From NCBI GenBank assembly GCA_042091495.1, contig JBELHJ010000009.1:1-64000 (forward strand): a stretch of 64,000 bases of DNA, in the 5' to 3' direction. Of this stretch, positions 52,734 through 62,171 are shown one piece after another (position 1 is the stretch's first letter; each line of letters starts with the position of its first letter). Origin of the DNA: JBELHJ01 sp042091495 (GTDB lineage: Bacteria; Bacteroidota; Bacteroidia; Flavobacteriales; Flavobacteriaceae). The notes under the pieces are model-generated. The model did not search any database. It had not been told where the DNA came from and worked only from the letters and a program-made list of their open reading frames with translations. A program made the position numbers and the translations under genes.

Positions 52734-53948
52734 TTATTCTACTGCCAAATTATTGATAATACTATCAAATTTCCGTGTATAAATTTCATAAGGTTTTCCT
52801 GTAGCAGGACCATCAAAACCACTGTGGATATATCTTACTTTGCCCTTCTTGTCTACAATAATACTGGTAGGATAAGATAAAACTGCATTTAACATAGGTA
52901 GCTTCTCCTGAGCTGAAGTTTTACTGGTACTTCCGAATTGTGCTAAAAGTATGGGGTAATCTATTTCCAAACGGTCTTGTAATCGCTTAATGCGCTCAAA
53001 TGCCTGATTTTCTGATTTTGAATACTCAAAAGCCAATCCAACAAACTCAAGTGGTAAATTCTTGTGTTGCTCTATGTAAGATTTAAAAAAGCGAGTCTCA
53101 TCTAAACAATTAGGACACCAACTTCCCATTAACTGTACCACTGTAACTTTATCTTTAAATTTTTCGTCATCTAGAGAGACAATTTTCCCTTTAGCATCGG
53201 AAAAGGCAAAATATAACTTGTCGTATCCAGGTTTTAAATACGTGAGGGTGTCACCTGATGCCAACTTAAAATCTGGATTCATTTTACCATTAATAGTAGC
53301 TGTATAATGGTTCCCCGAATAAAAAATTCCCTCAAGTTGGTCTCCTTGTACTTTGGCTTCATAATAAAACGCATGAGCCCCATCAAAAGCAGAAAGCTTT
53401 AACATATTTCCATCTAATACTCCTTCTAGGTAACGGTGATCACCGGTAGTCGTTCTAATAGTACCTGTAACTTTATTTTGATTTTGTTGAAATATGGCCA
53501 ATCCCTTACTACCACCTGATGCTTTTTCTTTATTAAATGTAATTTCCCATGACCCCGAAAGATTTACATTGGCTTCCTCTGAAGTATCATAGCGTTTAGA
53601 GATACCATTAATAGCTTTGAAAGGAACAGATCTATTTAAACCATCGATTCTAAAATACCCATTCAAACTTTTATCTGTAATTGCTGCTTTAAGATAGCCT
53701 TCAAAAACTGGCAACTTAATAATTACAGAGTCTTCCTTATATGAAACCTCATCTACATATATAACCTCATTAGCATTATACACTTCTAAATGAGTACTAT
53801 CTGTAACCATAAAATTAAATGCCAATGCTTTGTCATTGGTAACATTAATCAATCCTCGATAGGAACCAGCTTCTAAATATTTTTGCTTCGCATTCTGGCA
53901 AGAAAAAATGGTTAAACCAATAAGTAAAATATACTTTAAATGGTACAT
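52734..53948 (-). CDS. TlpA-like thioredoxin-domain lipoprotein
   Basis: A 404-residue lipoprotein (Cys17 in IFSCQNAK). The first ~230 residues are a beta-rich region with no named domain that I recognise (SWEITFNKEKASGG, GTIRTTTGDHRYLEG). The C-terminal ~150 residues are a thioredoxin fold of the TlpA/ResA/AhpC-TSA kind with a redox pair Cys278 and Cys281 in SWCPNCLDE. It likely reduces disulfides or maintains a thiol in the envelope. Position next to the sulfatases is suggestive, since their active-site cysteine must stay reduced until modified, but the gene is convergent and could be unrelated. Confidence 0.8.
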   Translation of the reverse strand: MYHLKYILLIGLTIFSCQNAKQKYLEAGSYRGLINVTNDKALAFNFMVTDSTHLEVYNANEVIYVDEVSYKEDSVIIKLPVFEGYLKAAITDKSLNGYFRIDGLNRSVPFKAINGISKRYDTSEEANVNLSGSWEITFNKEKASGGSKGLAIFQQNQNKVTGTIRTTTGDHRYLEGVLDGNMLKLSAFDGAHAFYYEAKVQGDQLEGIFYSGNHYTATINGKMNPDFKLASGDTLTYLKPGYDKLYFAFSDAKGKIVSLDDEKFKDKVTVVQLMGSWCPNCLDETRFFKSYIEQHKNLPLEFVGLAFEYSKSENQAFERIKRLQDRLEIDYPILLAQFGSTSKTSAQEKLPMLNAVLSYPTSIIVDKKGKVRYIHSGFDGPATGKPYEIYTRKFDSIINNLAVE

Positions 53949-54037
53949 AATTAAAAGTAATTTTGAAAGCTCTCAATTACGACATTTCAATGCTAAATAA
54001 AAAATAATTAACCATTTCTTTAACTTATGAATATGGT

Positions 54038-54045
54038 TATCTTTG
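54038..54045 (+). promoter_or_regulatory. Putative -7 element of pheT
   Basis: TATCTTTG matches TAnnTTTG, ending 25 bases before the ATG at 54071. Confidence 0.5.
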
Positions 54046-54070
54046 TCCCCATTAGAATTAATGACACATC

Positions 54071-56497
54071 ATGAAGATTTCATACAATTGGTTAAAACAA
54101 TTTATAAATATTGATTGGTCTGCAGATGCCACCGCAGAACTTTTAACAGATCTTGGACTTGAAGTAGAAGGTATAGAAACTTTTGAGTCTCTTAAAGGCG
54201 GTTTAGAAGGTGTGGTTGTTGGCGAAGTACTCACTTGTGAACAACACTCAAATGCCGATCGTTTAAAAATCACAACTGTGAATATTGGTGAAGAAACTTC
54301 GCTTCCAATTGTATGTGGTGCCCCTAATGTTGCTGCTGGACAAAAAGTTTTAGTTGCTACCATAGGAACTGTACTTTATACTCCAGAAGGAGACTCCTGG
54401 AAAATTAAGAAAGGTAAAATTAGAGGAGAATCCAGTCATGGTATGATTTGTGCTGAGGACGAATTGGGTCTTGGTCAATCTCATGATGGAATTATGGTAC
54501 TAGATACCGAAACTGAAATAGGAACACCAGCATCCAAATTGTTTGATATAGAAACCGATAGTGTTTTTGAAATAGGACTTACCCCTAATCGAGCAGATGC
54601 TATGAGTCATTTTGGAACAGCACGCGATCTCAAGGCAGGGTTATTACAAAAAGACATTAATCAGGAATTTATATCACCTTCCGTGATGAAATTTCATGTA
54701 GATAGCAGAACTTTAAAGGTAGATGTTGATGTCGTTAATAAAGATTTAGCACCTAGATATTGTGGTCTTACCATTAGTGGTATTAAAGTTCAAGACTCTC
54801 CAAAATGGATTCAAAACCGTTTAAAAGCTATTGGGCTTACTCCAATAAACAACGTGGTTGACGCCACCAATTATGTACTCCATGAACTTGGACAGCCTTT
54901 ACATGCCTTTGATGCTTCTAAGATTAGTGGCAATAAAGTGATTGTAAAAACTTTAGATAAAGGAACAAAATTCAAAACCCTTGACGGTGTTGAGCGTGAA
55001 CTGCATGAAGATGACTTAATGATTTGTGATGCAGATAAACCCATGTGTATTGCAGGTGTTTTTGGTGGTGAATATTCTGGAGTTACAGAACACACCACAA
55101 GTATTTTCCTAGAAAGTGCCTTTTTTAACCCAGTAAGTATTAGAAAAACTGCTAAACGTCACGGTTTAAATACTGATGCGTCCTTTCGTTTTGAGAGAGG
55201 TATAGATCCTAATTTTACAAAATATGCATTAAAACGTGCTGCATTACTTATCCAAGAGATTGCAGGTGGTGAAATCACCAGTGACATTACAGACATTTAC
55301 CCTAATAAAATTGAAGACTATCAAGTGGTCTTAAATTTTGACAATGCCAAGAAAATTATTGGTCAAGAAATCCCAAGGGAGAAAATAAAATCTATTTTAA
55401 CCTCATTGGATATTAAAGTTAATAACGTTACTGAAACTGGTTTAGGTCTTACTATTCCAGCCTATAGAAACGATGTGCAACGTGAAGCTGATGTTATAGA
55501 GGAAATTTTAAGAGTTTATGGATACAACAATATCGACATCAAAGAAAAGCTTACAGCTTCTATATCTAACTCTGGTAAATTTGAAGATTACAAACTTCAA
55601 AATGTAATTGGTAACTACTTAGCTTCTAATGGCTTCTTTGAAATGTTATCTAATTCTCTGACAACAGAAGCCTATATAAAACTTGATAACGATTTAAAGG
55701 AAGATCATAACATTAGAATGCTAAATCCGTTAAGTAACGATTTGGCCGTCATGAGACAAAGTTTATTATTCTCAGGCTTAGAAAGCATTGCTTATAACAT
55801 CAACAGGAAACGTTCTGATTTAAAATTATTTGAATTTGGTAATACTTATCATGATTATGATGGTAAGCGTGAAGAATACAAATGTTTATCTGTATTTGTT
55901 AGTGGAAATCGCCAAAAAGAACGTTGGAACAGCAACACTTCTAAATCAGATTTCTTTTACCTTAAAGGCATTCTAAACATTATGCTAGAACGTCTTGGGA
56001 TTAATAATATTAATGTAAACCCTGTTAAAGGCGATGTATTCTCTGAGGGCTTATCATACAAATTTGGGAAAGCTGTTATTGCAGAATTTGGTATTGTAAA
56101 AAAACCTATTCTAAAACACTTTGGTATAAATCAAGAGGTATTATATGCCAATATTAAGTGGGATCAAATTATAGAAGTTTCTAAGTATAATACTATTAAA
56201 TTTAAACCTATTCCGAAATACCCTGAGGTAAAACGTGACTTTGCGTTACTTCTTGACGAATCTGTTGGTTTTGTAGATATTTTTAAGATTGCAAAACAAA
56301 CAGAAAAACAACTTCTAAAATCTGTAGATTTATTTGATGTTTACACTGGTGATAAGTTACCAAATGGTAAAAAGAGTTATGCCGTGAGTTTTGTAATTCA
56401 AGATGAGTACAAAACACTCACAGACAAACAGATTGATAAGATCATGGCCAAGCTTCAAAATAATTTTGAAAAACAACTTGGCGCAGAATTACGTTAA
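54071..56497 (+). CDS. pheT: Phenylalanine--tRNA ligase subunit beta
   Basis: The beta chain of the alpha2-beta2 PheRS, 808 residues, normal length. Order: N-terminal MKISYNWLKQFINIDW, an EMAP/OB tRNA-binding domain (about 40-150, GVVVGEVLTCEQHSNADRLK), the B1/B5 domains, a B3/B4 editing domain around residues 210-390 that hydrolyses Tyr-tRNA(Phe), a catalytic-like core and the C-terminal anticodon-binding FDX-ACB domain (PKYPEVKRDFALLLD). pheS is not adjacent, as is common in Bacteroidota. It has its own promoter and a strong terminator. Confidence 0.97.
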   Translation: MKISYNWLKQFINIDWSADATAELLTDLGLEVEGIETFESLKGGLEGVVVGEVLTCEQHSNADRLKITTVNIGEETSLPIVCGAPNVAAGQKVLVATIGTVLYTPEGDSWKIKKGKIRGESSHGMICAEDELGLGQSHDGIMVLDTETEIGTPASKLFDIETDSVFEIGLTPNRADAMSHFGTARDLKAGLLQKDINQEFISPSVMKFHVDSRTLKVDVDVVNKDLAPRYCGLTISGIKVQDSPKWIQNRLKAIGLTPINNVVDATNYVLHELGQPLHAFDASKISGNKVIVKTLDKGTKFKTLDGVERELHEDDLMICDADKPMCIAGVFGGEYSGVTEHTTSIFLESAFFNPVSIRKTAKRHGLNTDASFRFERGIDPNFTKYALKRAALLIQEIAGGEITSDITDIYPNKIEDYQVVLNFDNAKKIIGQEIPREKIKSILTSLDIKVNNVTETGLGLTIPAYRNDVQREADVIEEILRVYGYNNIDIKEKLTASISNSGKFEDYKLQNVIGNYLASNGFFEMLSNSLTTEAYIKLDNDLKEDHNIRMLNPLSNDLAVMRQSLLFSGLESIAYNINRKRSDLKLFEFGNTYHDYDGKREEYKCLSVFVSGNRQKERWNSNTSKSDFFYLKGILNIMLERLGINNINVNPVKGDVFSEGLSYKFGKAVIAEFGIVKKPILKHFGINQEVLYANIKWDQIIEVSKYNTIKFKPIPKYPEVKRDFALLLDESVGFVDIFKIAKQTEKQLLKSVDLFDVYTGDKLPNGKKSYAVSFVIQDEYKTLTDKQIDKIMAKLQNNFEKQLGAELR

Positions 56498-56515
56498 TTT
56501 GAGCTAATAATATTA

Positions 56516-56544
56516 AAGCCTTTTGAAATTCAAAAGGCTTTTTT
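56516..56544 (+). terminator. Terminator after pheT
   Basis: AAGCCTTTTGA (56516-56526) and TCAAAAGGCTT (56530-56540) form a perfect eleven-pair stem with an AAT loop, followed by T residues. Confidence 0.85.
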
Positions 56545-56578
56545 ATTACATTTAAACGAAATCTAAATAACTAACATA

Positions 56579-56938
56579 TTGAACCCAGTAAAACAGTGGC
56601 TAAAAAGTGCGCATTATGCAGGTCAAGGGCTACTTTTCCTTTTAAAAACAGAACGCAATTTTCAAATTCAAAGCGGTGTAGTTATCATTGTCACAATTAT
56701 GGGGCTTTATTTTGATATCACCAGGACAGAATGGATATTTCAATTTATATGTATGGGAATTGTCACTGGGGCTGAAGCCATTAATACAGCCATAGAAAAA
56801 TTATGTGATCATGTTACTTCAGAACAACATCCACAAATAAAGCAAATAAAAGACATGGCTGCTGCGGGTGTGGCTATTTTAACAGGTTTTGTATTTTTTA
56901 TTGCTGTACTTATATATTACCCTTATATTTTTAACTGA
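56579..56938 (+). CDS. dgkA: Diacylglycerol kinase family protein (DgkA-like)
   Basis: A 119-residue integral membrane kinase with three helices, the size of DgkA and undecaprenol kinases. The catalytic core motif EAINTAIEKLCD and the following KDMAAAGVAIL segment are conserved with bacterial DgkA, as is the N-terminal Arg/Asn-containing LKTERNFQIQS stretch. It phosphorylates diacylglycerol or undecaprenol; which is unknown. The start codon is TTG (TTG AAC CCA), with no ATG nearby that keeps the N-terminus. It sits between a terminator and the ftsK promoter, so it is a one-gene unit. Confidence 0.85.
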   Translation: MNPVKQWLKSAHYAGQGLLFLLKTERNFQIQSGVVIIVTIMGLYFDITRTEWIFQFICMGIVTGAEAINTAIEKLCDHVTSEQHPQIKQIKDMAAAGVAILTGFVFFIAVLIYYPYIFN

Positions 56939-56967
56939 TCGCCCACTATTTAAAACCTTCTAATTTG

Positions 56968-56975
56968 TATTTTTG
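56968..56975 (+). promoter_or_regulatory. Putative -7 element of the ftsK operon
   Basis: TATTTTTG matches TAnnTTTG, ending 19 bases before the ATG at 56995. Confidence 0.5.
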
Positions 56976-56994
56976 TATCACTAACCGGTAATTC

Positions 56995-59502
56995 ATGGCC
57001 AAGAAAAAAACAGCTAAACCCTCTAATAAAAATAAATCAACTACTCTTAAAAAAGGTATCTCCAATCAACAGCGCCTTGTATTTGGTAGTTTTTTATGCA
57101 TTGTAGGTATTTTGCTTATAATCTCTTTTGTTTCCTATTTTTTTACAGGGACTGTAGATCAAAGTGTTTTAAGTGAATTTACAAATAAAGACGTTGTTGC
57201 TGAAAATTGGATGAGTAAAATAGGTGCCTGGTTAAGTCATTTGTTCCTAGTACAAGGATTTGGTATTTCTGCTTTCATTTTTGCTTTTCTTTTTATTCTT
57301 AGTGGGGTTTATGTCATGTTCAACCTCAATAAAAACAAACTTTTTAATCATTGGATTTGGGGAACACTCAATGCCTTGTGGCTGTCTGTTTGTCTTGGTT
57401 TTTTTACAGATAACATAGATATACTTGGCGGGGTCATGGGCTATGAAGTCAATCAATACCTTCAAATTTATATGGGTAAAATTGGAGTTATTCTATTGTT
57501 AGTTTTCATTAGTATCATCTACATGGCGGTACGTTTTAAAATTACAGCTAAAGATTTATTTGGCTGGTTAAAAAGCTCTAGTAAAAAAATTGCAGATGAT
57601 TTTAATATTAACGAGTCCCAAGACCCTAATGCTGACGGCTCATTTCAAGGTGTAGACAATGGATTATCTGAAGAAACCGAAGCCATTAAATCCGCTTTTG
57701 AACTCAATGTAGAGCGTCAAGAACCCACTATAAAAAACTACTCTGGTATAGACCTCAAGGATGACAAAGAGCTCACTGTTTCAGATACTAATGATTTAGG
57801 TTCAACACAATCTAAATTGAATGTACCTGACAAAGCTCAAAAAGAAACCTCTAAAGAGTCTGAAATGCCATTAGAAATCGAAAATTCAGATCAGCCAGAA
57901 ACTAAACAGAAAGATGATCTTACTATAGAGATTGAAGCGCCTTTAACTGAAAAAGAAGTTCTTAAAAACAAATCTGATAAGCTGGTAGAAGATTTTGGAC
58001 AGTTTGATCCTACATTAGAGTTAAGTAAATTTCAGTTTCCTGAAATACAACTTCTAAAACAATACCAATCTGAAGGAATTACTATTGATAAAGAAGAATT
58101 AGAGCGCAACAAAAATAAAATTGTAGAAACATTAAGCAATTATAAAATTGGTATAGCCAGTATTAAGGCTACTATAGGTCCTACCGTAACCTTGTATGAA
58201 ATTGTACCTGATGCTGGTATTAGAATCTCCAAAATTAAAAACCTGGAAGATGATATTGCGTTATCCCTTTCGGCGCTTGGTATTCGAATTATTGCCCCTA
58301 TTCCTGGAAAAGGAACCATAGGTATAGAAGTCCCCAACAATAATCCCACTATTGTCTCTATGCATTCTGTTATTGCATCTAAAAAGTTCCAAGAGTCCAA
58401 AATGGAATTACCCGTTGCTTTAGGTAAAACTATTAGTAATGAAACCATGGTTGTGGATTTATCAAAGATGCCCCACTTACTTATGGCGGGTGCTACTGGT
58501 CAAGGAAAATCTGTTGGACTTAATGCGGTCTTAACCTCCTTATTGTACAAAAAACATCCTGCTGAAGTTAAGTTTGTTCTTGTAGATCCCAAGAAAGTTG
58601 AGCTTACTTTATTTAATAAAATAGAGCGTCATTATTTGGCAAAGCTCCCCGATTCTGAAGAAGCCATTATTACAGACAACACCAAAGTTATTAATACTCT
58701 AAACTCGTTGTGTATAGAAATGGACAACCGTTACGAGATGTTAAAAAATGCCATGTGCCGTAACATTAAGGAGTACAATAAAAAGTTTAAAGAACGTAAA
58801 CTTAACCCCAACGATGGCCACCAATTTTTACCCTACATTGTATTGGTTGTGGATGAGTTTGCAGATCTTATTATGACTACTGGTAAAGAAGTAGAAACTC
58901 CAATAGCCAGACTAGCACAGTTAGCAAGAGCTATTGGCATACACTTAATTATAGCTACCCAACGTCCCTCTGTAAATGTTATTACAGGTATTATTAAAGC
59001 CAATTTCCCGGCACGTATAGCTTTTAGGGTAACCTCTAAAATAGATTCAAGAACCATTTTAGACGGTCCTGGAGCCGATCAGCTTATTGGTCGAGGCGAT
59101 ATGCTTTATACTCAGGGTAACGATGTTACTCGTATACAGTGTGCCTTTGTAGACACTCCAGAAGTGGAAGTTATTACGGAATTTATTGGAGGGCAAAAAG
59201 CTTATCCAGAAGCTTATATTCTGCCAGAATATATAGGTGAAGAAAGTGGCACGAACCTTGATATTGATATTGCAGACAGAGATAAATTATTTAAAGAAGC
59301 AGCAGAAGTTATAGTTACTGCACAACAAGGATCTGCCTCACTGCTACAACGTAAGCTTAAATTGGGTTATAACCGTGCTGGCCGTTTAATTGACCAGTTA
59401 GAAGCCGCAGGTATTGTAGGACCTTTTGAAGGCAGTAAACCTAGACAGGTATTGATAACCGACTTAATTGCTTTGGAACAATTGCTAGAAAACGAAAATT
59501 AA
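56995..59502 (+). CDS. ftsK: DNA translocase FtsK
   Basis: A hexameric septal DNA pump that moves chromosomes during division and activates XerCD at dif (xerD lies at the other end of this window). The 835-residue protein has an N-terminal membrane domain with about four helices (about 25-180), a short acidic linker (about 200-330), and a motor domain with Walker A GATGQGKS (about residue 499-506) and Walker B VLVVDEFADL. The C-terminal ~70 residues (ASLLQRKLKLGYNRAGRLIDQLE) are the winged-helix gamma domain that reads KOPS-type polar sequences. It begins an operon with lolA-like, lptF/G-like and ribBA genes. Confidence 0.96.
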   Translation: MAKKKTAKPSNKNKSTTLKKGISNQQRLVFGSFLCIVGILLIISFVSYFFTGTVDQSVLSEFTNKDVVAENWMSKIGAWLSHLFLVQGFGISAFIFAFLFILSGVYVMFNLNKNKLFNHWIWGTLNALWLSVCLGFFTDNIDILGGVMGYEVNQYLQIYMGKIGVILLLVFISIIYMAVRFKITAKDLFGWLKSSSKKIADDFNINESQDPNADGSFQGVDNGLSEETEAIKSAFELNVERQEPTIKNYSGIDLKDDKELTVSDTNDLGSTQSKLNVPDKAQKETSKESEMPLEIENSDQPETKQKDDLTIEIEAPLTEKEVLKNKSDKLVEDFGQFDPTLELSKFQFPEIQLLKQYQSEGITIDKEELERNKNKIVETLSNYKIGIASIKATIGPTVTLYEIVPDAGIRISKIKNLEDDIALSLSALGIRIIAPIPGKGTIGIEVPNNNPTIVSMHSVIASKKFQESKMELPVALGKTISNETMVVDLSKMPHLLMAGATGQGKSVGLNAVLTSLLYKKHPAEVKFVLVDPKKVELTLFNKIERHYLAKLPDSEEAIITDNTKVINTLNSLCIEMDNRYEMLKNAMCRNIKEYNKKFKERKLNPNDGHQFLPYIVLVVDEFADLIMTTGKEVETPIARLAQLARAIGIHLIIATQRPSVNVITGIIKANFPARIAFRVTSKIDSRTILDGPGADQLIGRGDMLYTQGNDVTRIQCAFVDTPEVEVITEFIGGQKAYPEAYILPEYIGEESGTNLDIDIADRDKLFKEAAEVIVTAQQGSASLLQRKLKLGYNRAGRLIDQLEAAGIVGPFEGSKPRQVLITDLIALEQLLENEN

Positions 59503-60165
59503 ATGTTTGGATTAAAAAACCCATTAAAACAATTAGCAGGTATTGTATGCTTGTTAATAACCTCTTTAGTTAACGGACAAAATGACAAAGAGGCAGAACA
59601 ACTGCTAAATGCTGTAAGTGACAAAACTGCATCCTACGAAAATATTAGTATTTCATTTAAATATGTGCTTTCTAATATTTCTGAAAACATTAAAGAACAA
59701 ATAGATGGCGATGTAATTATTGAAGGTGATAAGTATAAATTGAACATCTACGGTTTTACTAGAATTTTTGATGGAAAGACCTTATATACTATTAGTCCAG
59801 AAGATGAAGAAGTCACCATTTCTTCTGAAAACAGTGAAGATGAAAACACCATTACCCCCAGTAAGATACTTTCATTTTACAAAACGGGATATGCCTACCA
59901 AATGGATATTACTCAAAATGTAAAAGGTAAAAAAATACAGTATGTAAAATTAATACCTATGGACTCTGAAACTGAGATAAAGAGTGTACTTTTGGGAATT
60001 AATACAAACACTAAAAATATTTACAATCTAATTGAAGTGGGCAAAAACAATTCTAATACAACACTAACGGTTACAAAGCTAGTCACCAACCAAACATTAG
60101 CTTCTGATACCTTTAAGTTTAACAAAACAGATTACCCTGACTATTTCATAAACAACCTGGATTAA
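59503..60165 (+). CDS. Outer-membrane lipoprotein carrier protein LolA-like
   Basis: A 220-residue periplasmic protein of the LolA fold, which carries lipoproteins from the inner to the outer membrane. A signal peptide (about 1-25, LVNGQ) is followed by an incomplete beta-barrel with the typical YENISISFKYVLSNISENIKEQIDGDVIIEGDKYKL run, here cited in part, and the YTISPEDEEVTI strand. It starts on the base right after the ftsK stop and precedes an LptF/G gene by eight bases. Bacteroidota LolA homologues are divergent and may also handle lipids. Confidence 0.85.
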   Translation: MFGLKNPLKQLAGIVCLLITSLVNGQNDKEAEQLLNAVSDKTASYENISISFKYVLSNISENIKEQIDGDVIIEGDKYKLNIYGFTRIFDGKTLYTISPEDEEVTISSENSEDENTITPSKILSFYKTGYAYQMDITQNVKGKKIQYVKLIPMDSETEIKSVLLGINTNTKNIYNLIEVGKNNSNTTLTVTKLVTNQTLASDTFKFNKTDYPDYFINNLD

Positions 60166-60173
60166 CACTCCTT

Positions 60174-62141
60174 ATGAAGATTCTGGACCGCTATATACTT
60201 AAGTCTTATTTACAGACGTTTTTTAGTGTACTAATTATACTAATGTTCATATTCATTTTACAATCAGTATGGCTTTACATTAGAGAATTAGCGGGTAAAG
60301 ATCTAGCAATTACTGTAATTCTTAAGTTTTTACTTTACGTTACACCTACCCTAATTCCATTAATTCTGCCTCTTACTATTTTACTGGCTTCGATAATGGT
60401 TTTTGGAAGTTTTGCCGAACATTATGAGTTTGCTGCCATGAAATCTACGGGGATATCATTGCAACGCGCCATGCGAAGCATTTCTGTTTTTGTGCTTATT
60501 TTGGCCTTTTTAACATTACTCTTTTCCAATTACGTTCTTCCGTGGGCAAACTTTAATTTTTATAATCTACGAAAAAATATTGCCAAAGAACAGCCTGCTA
60601 TGGCAATTGCAGAGGGACAGTTTAATCAAATTATGGATCTTAATATCAAGGTGCAATCTAAAACTGGCAATAAAGGACAATACTTACATGATGTGATCAT
60701 TCATCAAAAACAACCTAAGCGCAGAGGTAATTATACTGTGATAAAAGCAAAAAACGGAGAAATTTTAAGCGATGAAGATTCTAATATGCTTAGCCTTAAA
60801 TTATTTGATGGCTACTACTACGATGAAATTTTCAGTAAAAAACCCCAAAAACAAAAAACAAAACCTCATGTTAAGAGTAAGTTTGAAACCCACACCATTA
60901 ATGTGGATTTAGCAGACTTAAACCAGGTAGACTATGACAATAAGAGCTATAATAACACCTATAACATGCTTACCATGCAGGAATTGGTAACTTCTATAGA
61001 CACGCTTAAAAAAGAAGAAATACTTGATGTAAGACAATTTTCCCAACAGGTATTTAACCGTGTTAATATCCAAACATTATTCAAAGACTTAAGACCACAA
61101 ACAGATTCTGTGTTCAATGGAAAAGTTTTAGAGTTGTTAACTAACAACCAAAAACTCCAGGCCTACAATTTGGCACTTAATAACCTAAACAGTACCAATC
61201 AAGTTATAGATTCTAAAATGAAAAGCTTTCAAAACAAGCGCAAGAATCTGAACAAACACATTAGAGCATTTCATGATAAGTACTTATTAAGCCTGGCCTG
61301 TATAATTTTATTTTTTGTTGGAGCGCCTCTAGGTGCCCTAATACGTAAAGGAGGTATAGGATTACCATTAGTGATTGCCATACTCATATTTTTAACTTAC
61401 CATTTCATAGGGATTTTTGCTAAAAACAGTTCTAATGATAATTCTATAGATCCCGTCTTGGCCACTTGGGTGTCATCAATAATTTTACTGCCTTTTAGTA
61501 TTTACCTTACCAGTAGAGCAACTAAAGACCGTGGTTTATTTAATATGGACGGGTTATTAGTTCCATTAAAACGCCTGTTTAATATTAAAAGTAAACAAGC
61601 AGAAATGGTGACCGATGAGGGCGATAATTTATTTTATCTTAAAGACTATTCTAAAGAGCAACTTATAGCGTTTTTAGAAGAAGACCGTAAAAAAGCACAT
61701 AAGTTATTAGCGCTTTATATCTTAAAGAAACAAAAGATTAGCCTTAAAAATATTACAAAAAATTTAAAGCTTAAACCGCGATTTAACGCGATATTAAATC
61801 AATATTACAGCGTCATGAAATGGGCTAAGTTGGGGTTATGGATTTACCTGTCTGCAGCACTTAGTTTAGTAGGTCACTTTATTTGTAAAAACAATAAATT
61901 ACCAGAGGTATCTGAAGGTTTGTTTTATTTAACTTTTGGGTTAGCTATTATACTTGCTGTTTGTATTATAATTTCAAAGAAACAGCTTCTAACTTTTAAA
62001 AAGTTCGTAAATCAGACCACCTCATACAAATCATTTTTTATGATAGTGCTTAGTTTACCATTTTACCCGTTGGATTTTTTATTTACCGCATTTGCTGTTA
62101 AGCGCAGCTTAGACAGAACCCTTATAGAAAATATAGAATAA
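60174..62141 (+). CDS. LptF/LptG family permease (LPS export)
   Basis: A 655-residue inner-membrane protein of the YjgP/YjgQ family. E. coli LptF and LptG are about 360 residues, so this one is long. Helices at the N-terminus (LQTFFSVLIILMFIFILQSVW, then LIPLILPLTILLASIMVFG) and FFVGAPLGALIRKGG near residue 390 match LptF/G. The periplasmic loop (about 130-360) is larger than usual and there is an extra C-terminal part (about 470-655) with more helices. It should work with LptB in LPS transport. It lies eight bases after the lolA-like gene and 30 bases before ribBA. Confidence 0.88.
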   Translation: MKILDRYILKSYLQTFFSVLIILMFIFILQSVWLYIRELAGKDLAITVILKFLLYVTPTLIPLILPLTILLASIMVFGSFAEHYEFAAMKSTGISLQRAMRSISVFVLILAFLTLLFSNYVLPWANFNFYNLRKNIAKEQPAMAIAEGQFNQIMDLNIKVQSKTGNKGQYLHDVIIHQKQPKRRGNYTVIKAKNGEILSDEDSNMLSLKLFDGYYYDEIFSKKPQKQKTKPHVKSKFETHTINVDLADLNQVDYDNKSYNNTYNMLTMQELVTSIDTLKKEEILDVRQFSQQVFNRVNIQTLFKDLRPQTDSVFNGKVLELLTNNQKLQAYNLALNNLNSTNQVIDSKMKSFQNKRKNLNKHIRAFHDKYLLSLACIILFFVGAPLGALIRKGGIGLPLVIAILIFLTYHFIGIFAKNSSNDNSIDPVLATWVSSIILLPFSIYLTSRATKDRGLFNMDGLLVPLKRLFNIKSKQAEMVTDEGDNLFYLKDYSKEQLIAFLEEDRKKAHKLLALYILKKQKISLKNITKNLKLKPRFNAILNQYYSVMKWAKLGLWIYLSAALSLVGHFICKNNKLPEVSEGLFYLTFGLAIILAVCIIISKKQLLTFKKFVNQTTSYKSFFMIVLSLPFYPLDFLFTAFAVKRSLDRTLIENIE

Positions 62142-62171
62142 GACGTACCTTTACAACCATTTTTAAACATT

